64,000 nt of DNA from Anagrus nilaparvatae. Taxonomy: Eukaryota > Arthropoda > Insecta > Hymenoptera > Mymaridae. The stretch spans positions 7,378,001-7,442,000 of the forward strand of contig JAKSXM010000272.1 of the NCBI GenBank assembly GCA_022575985.1, in the 5' to 3' direction. Made by a program: the position numbers and the translations under genes. The notes beneath the pieces were generated by a model. The model was not told where the DNA came from, searched no databases, and worked only from the letters and a program-made list of their open reading frames with translations. Shown here one piece after another: positions 1 through 13,010 of the stretch (the first letter of the stretch is position 1; the number at the start of each line of letters is the position of its first letter).

Positions 1-2300
1 TATGTGAAAAAGATTGAAGTACTTGTAATTTAATATTTGTATTTACTCGACAATTTTATATTTTTCAATATAAAATAATAATAATAATAATAAAAGTATA
101 TGCAGAAGAGACTTATTATTTAAAATAATAATATTTAAGTACCTATTTATATCTTTTACTTAAAAACTTTCCACCAAGGTTAAAATGATGATCATTAAAC
201 ATAATTATGCATTTATTCATACGCCTAAAAAAAAAGCTTTTTTTTTTATTTTATATTTTACAAAATTGAAATATAAATAATACCTATACTTCAAAAAAGC
301 ACGTTTCTAAGAAGAAATAAAAAATATATGAATTTATAATATAAATGCCTCGCCCTCTCTTATAATATAGGGATAAATTTTTATTGTTTGCCAAAGAAGC
401 AATATTATATCTTCTCCAAACGATGAGTTTGCACAAACTTTTTTTTCTTTTTGGCATAAAAAAATACACATATACACTAAATATATACACACTACACACC
501 CCACCTAATAAGAAAGAAAAGAAAGATCAAGGACGTATAAATAATCGTCAAAAACCGAATAAAAATAAGATCAACGAGGAATATACAAGAGATGTGAAGG
601 GCGTGTATGTGTTGGTTCGTAAAAAAAAAAAAAAAATTCCATGCTACTTCGATTCGACACTCTTGCTTCGCTTCTCGATATTTTTGGTTAAATCCTAATA
701 TTACACTGTATTTTTTATTTTTTACTCCTTTTATTTTTTATTGCTTTTATTTTGCCTCCTTATTTTTTTATTATTTATATACCTACCAAAAAAAAATATA
801 TTTCTATAATGTTATAATAATCGCCAAATGAATTCGTTTCGTTACTTGTTAAATAAAGAAAGGGGGGCCTATTGGAACAAGATGGCGCACCCATCTTCAA
901 AACTCCAAATTTTTTTTTTAAATTTATCTTTATAGCGTGGGCATAATTTTACATTATTATTATTTTCTTTTTTTAATGCATATTAATATATATAAGTACT
1001 ACTGCATATTTTTTTACTTTTTATATATTATATATCATGTTTTATCAAAAAAAGATCACGCGCGCTTTTTTTTCACATACACAAACTTTATTATATTTTA
1101 CACACTCATCTTCTTCTCTTTTGTTTTCTTTACAAAATTTTTCAATGTCAGGGTGAATAAAAATAAAAAAACGGAGTCTATTTATACAGATTTTATAGTA
1201 TTTGTGAGTAAATTTACGCATTTTTTATATTGATTGCGTGCAAACAAAATTTTTTGTATTTCAAAATGGCGAATAAAAGCATTTTTTGTAGGTATAATCG
1301 ACGGGATATTTTGTATATAGAAAAAATGTGCGAGGGAAAGAAAAGTACCGAACATACAGAATATATTAAAAACATACTCGCATGGACAGAATATAAAAAT
1401 GTGTTAAACACGCTAAATAAAATCGCCGGTTTTTTTTAAATACGTCGCTATAGCAACAAACTACAGCGCACCACAAAGTTTAAATTATTACTAATATTTA
1501 AATTATTATAACCGACTCCTTTAAATTATTTTTTCTTCTTTTCAATTAAAATTTACAAATTTAATGAATAAAAACTAATTATTTAGATAATATTTGTGCG
1601 TAAATTAAAATCTACCTTATTGAGCAAAGGATAAGACTCCTTTTTTTATTCTTCCTTGGTTATTATAGAAAAAGGATTCGGCGCGCAACTCGTCTCCTCT
1701 CGAGCGCGCCTCTTTATTTTATTAAACTTATATCGTTGCTGTTGATAAACAGGAAACACGGCACTCACAAGTTATTATTATTATTATTTTAATACAAAAA
1801 ACTTTTTCACTTTAAACAATTTTTTTTTTTTTATTTATTTATTAAAACTGGAGCACGTCACTGTGTATATATAAATATTATTTTTGAAATAAAATTTAAT
1901 TCACACGTGTGCCTTATTACAATTTTGACAATCACTTAAAGTAACGCACCAATTGAATAAACGAACTCCGAATTTTTCTTTTATTTTCCTTTAAATTACA
2001 AACTTTTATTTTTTTTAGGTTAAATACAAATATAATTTTTTTTTTATTTTATAAATAAAAAATTATAAGAATTACAAATTAAACATTTAATACAAAAAAT
2101 ATACAGGATAATTAAACTGCTCTCCTCGGCGGCCGGGGAAAGAATGAAAGAGCCCGGACGCGTCGGCGCTTACTTGGCTCAGCATGCCGCTAACGAAAAG
2201 CAAAGAGAAAGAGAGAAAATTTTTTAAGAGAGAAGAGGGGAAGAAATACTCATAACCATCCAGGGTGGGGCCCTTTTGATGATATATTCCATGTATTATA
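1..2300. other. AT-rich spacer with GC-rich islands, possible promoter or UTR
   Basis: No reading frame here resembles a known protein. The stretch is mostly A/T homopolymer, broken by short GC-rich islands at about 862-905, 1,675-1,712 and 2,117-2,275. The last holds a CpG-rich part (2,124-2,170) and a long pyrimidine tract on the minus strand. Such islands in AT-rich insect DNA often mark promoters or 5' UTR exons, so a gene running off the left edge is possible. That is inference; no start codon with a supported frame was found. Confidence 0.3.
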
Positions 2301-4989
2301 AACTTACACTAATTTAAAAGCTATGATTTTTTTTGTAAAAAATATTTTTTTTTCACATTTTTTAGTGATACTTCATAAAATACAAGAAATCCTGTTTCTA
2401 AAGATATTTCAGTTCCTTCATCTTTAAATACTCGAAAGATTCGACTCTACTATTTTTGGGTCAGTGTGCGAAATAAAGTGGTTGTAGAACGACACCCTTA
2501 GAATGTGACCTATTTTTTTATAAGAGCTTTATGAAAAATGCATGAAAATGCTCGAGAAACAAATTTAGCATCGATTATTCATAAATTAAATTTGTAATAT
2601 AAAAGTACCTTAATAATGAAATATGTTATTGACGAAATTTATTTATTATTTATTATCAGAAAAGGTTATTGACCTTAAAGAAAGTTTTTAAGTAAAAATT
2701 TAGTTTATAAAATATTCTCAGAATTAAATATTGACTTAAAAGTACGTTGACATTAACTTATATCTAATTTTCCTTTTAAATTGTCATAAAAAAAGGAAAA
2801 TATATGTATAAGGGATATTTGAAGAGTTTTTTTTAGAACCACACATAGTTGGTTAAGATCGTAAAACAATATAGGAGAAGAAGAGAAACCAAGAAAAATA
2901 GTAATTTTTTTTGCAGCAAGTCTCTTGTGGTATATAAGTTTTTTTTATTTATAGGTGACAACCTATGAATTTTTCTTACTACCAATATAATGTAACATTA
3001 GACTCCTTATTTCCTTGAAACTATCACGTTCTAAATTCCATTTATCTACAAAATGTTATATACCAATACATTCATGATCAGTTTTTTTTACTTTTATTTT
3101 TGTAAAAAAGTTGTTAAACTTTGTGAAATTACTTTTTTTAAATTTTCTTAATTTTCTTGTTTGAAAATTTTAATACTTAGGGGAGGTTGCGACGAATTGG
3201 AATTACTTTAGATATAGACAGCAAGAAATGTTTCTGGACATTTAAAGTTGCCTGCGTATCTCATAATCAACCCTCGATCAATTCGCATTTAATGTATTTT
3301 GTTTTGCACACAGAGGCAGCAATGAGCAGCATATAGAAATGCAAAATAGGTCCAAAGGGAGTATATCCTTGCTCCTCTTCTCTACTTCAGTACAGTTCCT
3401 CCTGGTTACTCACAAAATGTAATAACTCTACATAAATGCGAATTATTAAGGTTTTAACATAATTTTTGTAAGTTTTTTTTTTTTATTTACAAACAATAGT
3501 ATCAAAGTTGCCCAGATGGCACGTAAATGATTATCTGATGTGAAATCCATAAACTGTGATTTGGGACATTTTTTTTATGGCCAAAGTTCAAATGTGACTT
3601 TTCTTTGTATGTGGTCTTTGTTAAATAAACATGTTTTTGTCGATCGAAAAATAAATGATTTTTTACCACTGACAAAAAAAAACATATTAGAAAGCAAATT
3701 GGTTTGAAAAAATTTGTAATTATGTATTCGATGAAAATTGTAAATTTTACAATTAATTTATGAATATGTTCTATTAAAATTGCAAGTTATCAACGTTTTT
3801 GCGAATTCCCAAAAAAAAATCAAGAATTTTTCGTTCGAATGTTTTAGTAAAAATAATTTATGATTTTCAGAGAATATTTACAAATTTTTTGAGAAAAAAA
3901 CAATGTTTTCTTTTTAATTTACAGAAGTTTCAGTTTTAAGAGAATAACTGCAATTTGGGACATTATTTTATTAAGTCAAACGATCGTATACGATTTTTCT
4001 TCGTCAATGGCGATAAAATACGTACGTGACAAAAAAAATTCACCCCAAGTCTAAAAATAATATTAAAAAATTGCGTGTCTTTCTGCCTTATAATATAGTT
4101 TTTGCTGAAGCTTTGAAGAAAGTATAAGAAACTCGTTAAGAACTGAATTTTTAAAAAATTGACAATAAAATATAAATAAAAGTAAATCTAGGGCTAAAAT
4201 TTAATCAGATTACACCCAAGTTATAATTCTTTTATTTTAATTAAAAATAGTGGCTATATCAGCCCCATTCTCCCTCGCACATAAATCATGCTCCTATTAT
4301 AGTACTACTACCATATATTTTGAAATCGACAGAATAATTTTAAAATCTTATTGATAATGATTCATACACGTATAAGCGTAATTTTTTTTTTTAATGCGCA
4401 GTTAATAATAATAATATGTGATTGAATTAAATATTTTTCTTTATCTTTATTAGGGTATCAAAATATAATTATGATTGATATTATAAATTCAACCTTATGT
4501 ATCATCTGTATTTTGTTTATTTAATCGATTTAAAGGAATGGAATTATTATTTTGATAACATTTTTAACTCTAGATTATAATAAATTAATATTCAATACGA
4601 CATTTAATACTATATTTCTTTCGTCATTGTTATTTCTGTCTTTGTTTATCTCTTATCTCTTAAATGTCTAAAATTTTAATTAAATTTAATCTAAGCCATA
4701 TTATTTTTTATAATTTTTTAGATTTATTAGTCTGTTTCTATAAAGATAGTAAGAAAATTTTCAAAACAGCTTTTATATCCGGTATTAAACGTTTTAAAAA
4801 CGTTTTTATTATTAAGAAATTTTGATTGATAAAAAAAAACTTTTTATTCAAAACTGCACAATGAAAAATTTTAATTATTTATTAGTATAGGTAAATTAAG
4901 CTTTTGCGATGCTTGCAATTTTCCTGTAATTCTGGTTTTATTGGCTAGTTCCCAAATCAAAATAATCTTTATAAAAAAAAGTTTAGTAA

Positions 4990-5078
4990 GCTGGGGATGG
5001 CTGAGAGGGTGGCTAAGAATTTATAATAAAGTCATTGGCAGATTGAGTCCCCCAATTCGACTCATTTTGGGTACATTT
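4990..5078 (+). other. degenerate tRNA-like fragment (possible SINE head)
   Basis: TGGCTGAGAGGGTGG at about 5,000 resembles a tRNA A box. About 50 bases later GAGTC and GACTC can pair around a loop containing AATTCGAC, which resembles a decayed T-arm and B box. No acceptor stem can be drawn, so this is not a working tRNA. Chance similarity is quite possible. Confidence 0.2.
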
Positions 5079-5565
5079 TTTTATACATGTGAAATATGAA
5101 CTCTCCCAATTTTTTAGTCATCTAGGTGAAAAATCTGCCAATTTAGATCCAAATTACGAAATTTTAGATTTTTGCAATTTTGACCAAAAACATAGGGAGC
5201 AAAATTTTTAAAAACTAATGTCAATTTTGAATTCTGCTGTAAATTTGACTACGAATTATGTCTAAAAATTATTTTTAATGCTTTTGCCTATAGATTTCTA
5301 AAAAATCTCATTATAAAATTAAAAATTGTCACTAAGGAATTTTTACAAAGGGTTAAAAAATAGGGGAAGTTCATATTTTATGTACACAAATAAGTCTAAT
5401 CAGGGGTTACGGTTTTTACCTGAGAAAAAAAAATATAGGGATTATTTTGATTTTTACGGCACTCAACTTGGAAAAATATTTCAAATTTTGGAACCAGTTT
5501 TTCAGATATAACTTCAGTTTGGATAACACATCCTATAGGTGTAAGGGCCTTCGACCTGCCTCAAA

Positions 5566-5620
5566 GCCTGTTTTTTTCATAATATTCGACATTTATTTCA
5601 AATATTATGATGAAAACAGA
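5566..5620 (+). repeat. dispersed hairpin repeat, copy 1
   Basis: About 55 bases align with 10,329-10,383. Both start with a GCCT(T)GTTTT run and both can fold, here with ATAATATT pairing AATATTAT. The arms differ between copies but stay paired within each copy. Function unknown; probably the end of a non-autonomous element. Confidence 0.4.
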
Positions 5621-8600
5621 ATCTTAGCTTTAGAGTTTAAAATTTTAGATTAATGATAATATAAGTTGTAATGTAAAAATTTGATAAAATACCTACCTTT
5701 TGAAGAATTTCACAATGATTTTATTTTACATAATTTATTTTGAAAAAATTTAGCAAATCATAATCGAAAAAAAAAATTTCCATGCAACTTCAAGCATTAA
5801 ATGAAAAAATAATGTAAAAAAATGTTAAATATAAAAAAATCATGGGTTTTGAAGACAGTGTATAATATTAAAAATAAAATTCATAATAACATAAAAAATC
5901 AGTTAAATTAAATGCATATAAAAAAGAAAGAAAAAAAGTTAAAAATTATTATTTTCTTTATGCTTTTTTGCAAGTTAAAATGACGTTAAACCACAACTTT
6001 ACGTTCAACCATATCCTTAAAACAGGTTTTTTTATATGTATAAAAGAGTCACGCTTCTTGTAATATTCTGTTGATATAATCTATTAGCTCAAAAAATAAA
6101 CTAACGAGTTTTTCCCCTTTGTGCATTTAAATCCTTCCTTTATTTATAAAAAAATCTTTAATTATTTATAGGTACCATTTTTTAAACAAATTATATAATT
6201 GGTACTACATAAATAAGATCAATATTAAATACAATCAAATATAAAAGATCTTTTTAAAAAATAATTGTTTCAAGTAGTAAAAAAGTGAGATCCATGAATA
6301 TATTCTTAGAAAACGGTATTACCTTTTTTTTGCGCATTATAAACTACTAAATCTCTTATAAAGCATATGGCAAACGCGATTAAACAAAATGATCAACTGA
6401 TAAACTATCCAGGAAGTTCATATAAACCTATCTTTTTTTTTTCTTGCAAATTTTTTTTTTTTTTTTTTTTATTATGCTCAAGTTTCTATATATAATGTAT
6501 CATCGATATCTTACAAGTTCAATAACGTGTGCCTTGTGTGTATGGGTGATCATTTATTATAAAGCTTCGTTATATTATAGCTGCATTATGTTTTTGTTTA
6601 ATCTTATTTTCAAAATTTTATTTTTCTTAGGCTCATTTTTTGCCATTTAGAGACTAAGATTATGATTGGACCACGTGAAAAATTGCATTGTTTAAATTTA
6701 AAGTCAAAAATCCTTATAATAACAGACTCGTCCCAAGTAATACAAAATAGAATCATACGTTTCTATTCCGTAAAGAGGAGCCTTTGGTATTTTCCATGTT
6801 TTTCTTCATATAAGCACATTTTATGACTAATGAACGTTTGTATGTGTGTGTGTGTGCACTATAAATTTTTGAGATAAAATTATTTTTACCAAAAAACGCA
6901 CAACCATACCTTTTGTATTATAATTTCTGGACGTTGTATGAAAGGAAAAATCGTTAATTTTTGTCCCAAAATTACTACTATTAAAAAATAAAAATATTTT
7001 CCTATTCTTTGAGAAACCCCAGTGCCATTGGTTTGACAAATAATATTTATAAGAGTTTCTAAATACTAGTTTTTGTTAATTTTAATTTTAGGTCTGCGAA
7101 CTGAAGATCACTTAAAATTAAACTTTACCCATGTTGTACCTATATAAACTTGCACATAAATCAGAAATTTTTATAGCATTATAACAAAACCCAAATATCG
7201 ATCCTTCACATGAATCATTATTGGAACTGATGGGGACTGTCCTCGGGCACCCTAATATACTCAAAGCATCATCGTCATGTAATCAGCCTGAAAACCCTTG
7301 TAACCAAGAAAAATTAGATTACACTAACCAATAGATACTTTAAAATTATCAACTCCAGGAAAAGTTTTGAAAATCTTACCAGCTTCTTTTCTACGTCAAT
7401 TATTTTTATGACTCCAAAATGAATGCCAGGGTTAATACACATAAGGTTTTTTATAGTATTTGAAATTTTTATTTATAACAGTGACTTTCAGAGTTTGTAT
7501 GCTAAAAAAATAAACAAAAATTTTAATTGATATTTTTATTTAAAATAAACTTTTTTGATTTAGGGATATGCTAATTTTATAAATTTTATTAACATAAATG
7601 CTGTCTCATTTTAGAGAATCTTTAACAAAATAAAACATTACTAATAAAATTACCGAGGGAAAGATTAGTTGATATACAGAGAAGTATTTGTATTAATTAC
7701 ACAATATACGTGTTAGTTATTTTAATAGTCATCTTATAAAAACTTGTAGTCTTTTTTGATTTTTAGCACATTTTGAGATTTTTCTCGATGGGTTTTCACT
7801 AGAGTTAATTTTCACTGAATCGTATAATGGGATAAAAAAGTAGTTCTTACGAAAGTAAGTTGATGAAATTCGATTATATCTTTTTTCTGGAGGGGAAAAT
7901 ACAGTAAAGAATTTTCATTTTATTACAGTTTCATATACAGAACGGATTGTATTTATTTCCAATAGTATGATTCATCGAAAATAATTTACATGGGAATTTT
8001 CTTTATATTTTATGCCTTTTTTTACGACCAAAAAGTTATGCAATAATGAAAACTCTTGAACTAGTTGATACACTAACCCATACAACTTATTCATATAAAA
8101 AATTTCTCAACTTGAAAATAAAATAAAATCAGCATAAAAAATTGTGTTATAAAAATTTGCTTCAGATAGCGAAAGAATATTAAGTTCGTTATATGAATCT
8201 AAAATGACAAAGGATCCTTGTTTTATCTATAATCACTTTGTTTTAATAACTCTCTCGTTAACGCACATTGTTTTATCAAACACTTGACGAACTTGACTAC
8301 ATAAACTTCATATAATATTTCATCAACGAAAATTTTATCATCATTATAAGACAACATCTCTTCAATGTTTTAAATTATTTCATTTTTATATAGAGTTTAA
8401 TTATTTTAATTAAGTGCAGGGTATGAAAAAAGTGTTAATTTTATTCATTCTTTTTTATAGAAATCAATAAAATTATCAATGTAAGGTCATCTTTACCAAT
8501 TGCTAATAAGCTATAATTTTCAGAATCAGAATTTAGCTAAAATTTGACTTTTAAACCAAATTTTTCAGTATTTCAATTTCCTGTCAAAAAATAAATATTT

Positions 8601-9739
8601 TAATCGTTCTTAAAAGGCTTTAAACAGTATCAAAGGGTAGCATCAGCTTATTAAGTCCTAAAAACTTAGAGTGAATAACTAATCTATCACAAGCATATGC
8701 TGTTATACCCTAAAATATTCACGGTTGGTTGGGTTACCAAAGCCAATATTATTAAAACCTAAGGATACGTCCAAACTAATAATACACAGAAAAATTGGCA
8801 AAAAAAAAAAAAAATTACAGAGTAAAAATAATAAAAAAAAAAAATTATCCCGTTAGATTTCATTGTTCCCCTAAAAAAAGTCGAAAAAATAAATAAATAT
8901 AAATAAATAAATTTGTTTCTACATATTATATACAATTTCCGTTATAATGACATTAAAATGAAATAAGATACTTATTGTTTTTTCAAATTGTTTTCCTTTC
9001 TTCTTTATATACCTAACAATCTTAGTAACATAATATTTCATTGCTTACTGATAGTGCTATTAAAATATTGGTATTTAAAAAATGTAAACAAATACAAAGA
9101 TAAACAAAAGATAGAGTCATTTTTTAAATTAACAATTTTTTTTTTTTAAACAATAAATAGTTTAAGAATTTTTCTTAAATGAATAAAAAAAATAAAATAA
9201 AATGTGGAGAAAATAGGGTTTTTAATACTCTATGCGTATTGATTCCTTCTCTTCTGTGTGTGTACAGGATGATTCATGGGTTAAATTTATTGTGTGCTAT
9301 ATGGGATAGTCGTGGGATAGTCGTGCATAAACGAATTTTCAGTTTCTGGATGCAAGCAGTTTTTTTGCATGTTTTATGAAAATGAAGAAAACAGAATTCG
9401 AAATCTGACAAATAAAAATACAAAATAAGAACCTTTCCTCTTTTTCATGAGGACCAATTTTATGTATACTTAACTCATTAACGCCGGGGCGGAGAATTTT
9501 GGAAGTGAGTAAAAATAAGTATATTCCCTTATAGATAAGTGGCTAAAAAGCTTTTTCAGGATCTGACATTAGTTTTCACCTACAATCCTTAAATATACCC
9601 TAAAAACGGGGGTGAAAGGGGTTGGTCAGGTTGGTCAGGCATTATTAGGAAATGTTTGGAAAAATCAATGAAAAAAGTATCCAATTTTATTGAAAAATAT
9701 TTGAAAATAAATTTAAGTAAACTTCGTATAAATTGAGGA

Positions 9740-9960
9740 CTCATTCATTTTGGCCCTATTTACAACCCTTAAAAGGTGGATTGGGGTGGTACTCCAGTCA
9801 AAATACGGGTTTGGTTGTATTATCACTGGCGAACACCAGATTTGCTCTACTATAGGTTTCTTGGGTCGCTTAACACGAAATTCGGTCTCAAATGGCAGAA
9901 TTGGGGCTTTGCCCATAAATTTGCAAAAAGTACCCCCCAAAAGAGGTTTTTTTTACATAT
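9740..9960 (+). repeat. family F foldback repeat, single truncated end
   Basis: Starts with TACTCCAGTCAAAATACGGG and continues through a segment ending GGGTCGCTTAACACG. The same order is found at the outer ends of the foldbacks at 47,061-48,185 and 57,711-58,815. Here only one end is present, so it is a solo or truncated copy. No coding capacity. Confidence 0.6.
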
Positions 9961-10265
9961 TCCAACTTTTTTTTATTATTGTTTATCCTCCGCACTTTAA
10001 TCCCTTTTTGGATTGTCTTGCAGAGACTACAACAACCACACCATGCATCCACAACCTTCTGTACTGTTTTAATGTTTTTATTTCTTAGGGAAGCCGGTAT
10101 ATCGTCTATGTTACAATATACCGATCGTTCCTTTCAGAAAACTGTTTTAATCTGTTTTAATATGGGTTTTTGCAGGAGGAAGTAGTTACGTGATTAATGG
10201 TTGCGAGCTTTCTATTTTAATGAGGGGATAAATGCGTCCGCAGCCGTCTTCAGATCTTATGGGAA

Positions 10266-10383
10266 CTATGCTGACATTTGCCTGGCTCAGAGGAAACTGC
10301 AGAAAACCTCTGTTAGCATAGCGCGGAGCCTTGTTTTCTTCATAGTATTCGATTTTTCTTTTAAATACTATGCTGGAAACAAG
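10266..10383 (+). repeat. two consecutive hairpins (dispersed repeat, copy 2)
   Basis: The first hairpin has outer arms CTATGCT and AGCATAG and inner arms CAGAGG and CCTCTG (about 10,267-10,322). The second has CATAGTATT and AATACTATG (about 10,339-10,371). The second half aligns with 5,566-5,620, which also folds. The segment is clearly less AT-rich than its surroundings. Likely part of a non-autonomous repeat. Confidence 0.45.
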
Positions 10384-10469
10384 TTCCTGGGCCATAAGTC
10401 GCAATATAACTTAAAAGTTTTCACTTGACAATTAATTTTTAAATTAATTGAAAAATAAAAACTGTTAAG

Positions 10470-10565
10470 TCATCGAGGGGACTCGAACCCACGACCCCCA
10501 TGAATATACTTATAGTAAATACACTAAAGGTCGCGCGCCTTAATCCACTCGGCCACGGCTGGCCT
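10470..10565 (-). other. tRNA-like sequence, probably a tRNA-derived SINE head or pseudogene
   Basis: On the minus strand the segment holds a very good A box (TGGCCGAGTGG, about 10,546-10,556) and B box (GGTTCGAGTCC, about 10,481-10,491), with D-arm text like Ser/Leu tRNAs. The anticodon region is an over-long AT-rich loop, the T stem has a mismatch and the two ends do not form a 7-bp acceptor stem. It therefore looks like an RNA polymerase III promoter kept in a SINE or a decayed tRNA. No CCA or clear 3' tail was identified. Confidence 0.5.
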
Positions 10566-11887
10566 TACATATTCCAACTTTGAGCGCTGAGATTTGCACC
10601 ATACAGGTTTTTCGTGCAAAAACTTTGGAAAATTCGCCAAAAAATTTACGAAATTTTAGTTAAATGGTTAATTTATGATTTTTATTTTAATTTTTTGCAA
10701 CCTTATTGTTGATTTTTTAATCTTCATTTTTAATCTTAAATTTGCAAATATTTTGTTGAGATTTACCCATATACATAAAAAGGGGCTGATATATATCGGT
10801 TAACGAGAGACGACAAGAGAATATAGCCGGACGCTTTATTCACGGTGGGAGAACGGAATAATATTATACATAAAGGACAAAATAATACAAGGCGAAGGAG
10901 TATTACATATATTTGAATTTTTGCATGTGTAATTTTATTAAAAGTATTAATTACATATTAAAGCTTTAGGGATTTTATTTATAATATTTTTTTCTCTATT
11001 GTACTTACTTACTCATATTTATCTTATTCTTGGAAATAATTATTTTAATTTATTTTATTTTTTAGTTTTGTTTTTGCTAAATTATTCACTTGCAAATATT
11101 ATAATTAACAAATGTATAATCTTATAATATAAATATATCAATTTTTTACATTTGGATGGTTTTTTGTATTATATACATAGATGATATCATTTTTTGCAAG
11201 CTAACTTTTACTGACAGTTATTTGGGTCAAATAGAAGTTAAGGTAACTTTTATAATTTGAATTTTCATTTTTTTTACAAATTTAAATTCTATGTGTCAGA
11301 ATATATAAGGGGTTCAATAAGGGATAATTTTAGGAAACCACTGGAAGAAATAAATAGTGTCCAACAATTTTCATTAAATAACCAGAAATTTTAACCCACT
11401 ATTGATAAAAGGAATAATTTTTAATACTATTGTTATGGTGCTATTGCGACTGCACTAAAATGGCACAAAATGATCATCTCAAAGATACGTTACGAAAAAT
11501 CAAGCATATAATTATAGCTGTTTGTCAAAGACAACTGCAACTACTTATTGGAATTCTTCAAGGATGCTTTTGTATTTAGTAAACATGTTTAATCTAAAGT
11601 TAGAATTTCCCTTAAAAATTTTACTGGCTAATACAGACTGCCTTCTTAAATATTCTGATTATAAATACTATATTATGTTTTCTGTATTTATTATTGGGGT
11701 TGTTTCGTATACATATATACTTTTAAAGCAAACATTAAATTACAGAGAGGGTTTGCGTTTTGCAATTAAATAAAAATTTTCCATGACTTATAATACAAAT
11801 CAATGCCAAAACAGATTTTGGGGATTTATATTACGAGGGATAATATATTGACCATTTCATATAAAATTTTAAAATATTACAATGGCT

Positions 11888-12015
11888 TTATAGTCAAGGC
11901 GTCAGAAATTTTAAATATCAGAAAATTTTATATGGACGGAAATGAATCGACCTTAACGGATCTTATATATTTTTTTCTACTGGCTGAGGCAATAATAAAT
12001 ATATTCCAATTTTGA
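11888..12015 (+). repeat. solo end of palindrome-B family repeat
   Basis: Begins TAGTCAAGGCG(T)CAG, the same text as the outer tips of the inverted repeat at 16,509-17,650, and continues with related wording. No inverted partner lies nearby, so this is a solo or truncated copy. Non-coding. Confidence 0.45.
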
Positions 12016-12310
12016 AAGGCCGTCATTATTGCCCTTAATATATAGAAAAAAATTCTGAAACTTGTGTTAGAAATGTTTATTGTACTAAATGCGGCTACAG
12101 TCCCTCGGTGCTACGAGCCTCGGCCCTACAAGCCGTTACATTTGCCAAAATAAACTTTTCTAAAACCCATTTAAGAATGTATTATTAGTCAAAAATAATT
12201 TTAAAGTGGTTTCATCCATTTTTCGGTAGCCAGTTTTAAGTAATGAAGGCACCCAAATGTCACTCAAAATAAGCAAAAAATTTTGAAAAATATAAATTGA
12301 TTAAGTATTT

Positions 12311-12665
12311 TAACATGGAACATGTTTATAGAGAAGGGATACCCAGGAAATCTGAAAATCAAGTGGGGGAGGTAAAAAGTATCCGATTTACGGGGGGGGG
12401 GGGGTCAAATGGGACTTGGAATAATTTCAAATTCGGGACTTAAAATAATCCGGGTTTAGGCACTTCGAAAATTTTCGATTTAAGGACCTAGAATAATACG
12501 CGTTTAGGAAATCAGAATCTTTTGGGTTTAGAATCTTAAGATCTAGTAAATATGATAATTAAAAATTATAAAAGTAGCAAATTGTATTGTAATGTTGCGT
12601 AACAATTATGCATTATACTCAACTCTTAGCTGCAAGTAAACATGTTCCATATATTTTGGTTGTGT
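12311..12665 (+). mobile_element. MITE family M, copy 1
   Basis: Short non-autonomous element. The left end carries AACATGGAACATGTT and the right end AACATGTTCCAT followed by a GGTTGTGT segment. The inside has a long G run (about 12,401-12,410) and several 'gactta(g)aataat' phrases. Five related copies occur in this window (12,683; 22,790; 37,364; 46,248; 58,179). No reading frame for a transposase. Target duplications were not resolved. Confidence 0.7.
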
Positions 12666-12682
12666 TTGCACAAAGTTTTAGC

Positions 12683-13010
12683 AGGGAACATGTTCATAGG
12701 GAGGGGTATGCAAAAAAGTTATGTTCAGCAGAGGTGGGGGGTGAAAAATTAACATTTTTAGGGGAGGGAAGTCAAATGGACTTATAATATTTTCGATTTA
12801 GGTGCTTAGAATAATTTGAAATGGGATTCAGGGCTTGATGAAGCCCTGATAAGAACAAGAACTTAAAAAACTCTCGAAAAAACTTTAGGTTTATGAACTA
12901 CAGATAATTTATATTTCTATAATTTTGGTTCTAGGACTTATAATAACTAGGGAGTATACGTTAAAACTGTTATAAGTGAACATGTTACATAATCGCTGTT
13001 TGTGTGAAAA
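12683..13010 (+). mobile_element. MITE family M, copy 2
   Basis: Starts about 30 bases after copy 1, so the two are almost in tandem. The left end is GGAACATGTTCATAGGG and the right end GTGAACATGTTACAT. An internal dyad at about 12,827-12,848 has arms TCAGGGCTT and AAGCCCTGA. It corresponds to the perfect palindrome in copy 5 but with a paired base change. Confidence 0.65.

Larger units (their letters stand above)
2301..9735. other. AT-rich intergenic DNA, no gene seen
   Basis: About 7.4 kb without a supported gene. Open frames are short and low in complexity. Sub-features include a less AT-rich patch at about 3,180-3,420 of unknown nature, a tRNA-like fragment near 4,990-5,075, a run of about 20 T at 6,449-6,470 and a short GT microsatellite at about 6,840-6,858. 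Nothing else stands out. Confidence 0.5.

Noticed and set aside
384..1439. Several small open frames at the left edge
   Set aside because: They are made of Phe/Ile/Tyr/Lys-rich translation of A/T runs and overlap each other on both strands. No family resemblance.
3180..3420. rRNA or snRNA gene in a higher-complexity patch
   Set aside because: Neither strand matches remembered 18S, 28S, 5S or U-snRNA core motifs, and no box structure was found.
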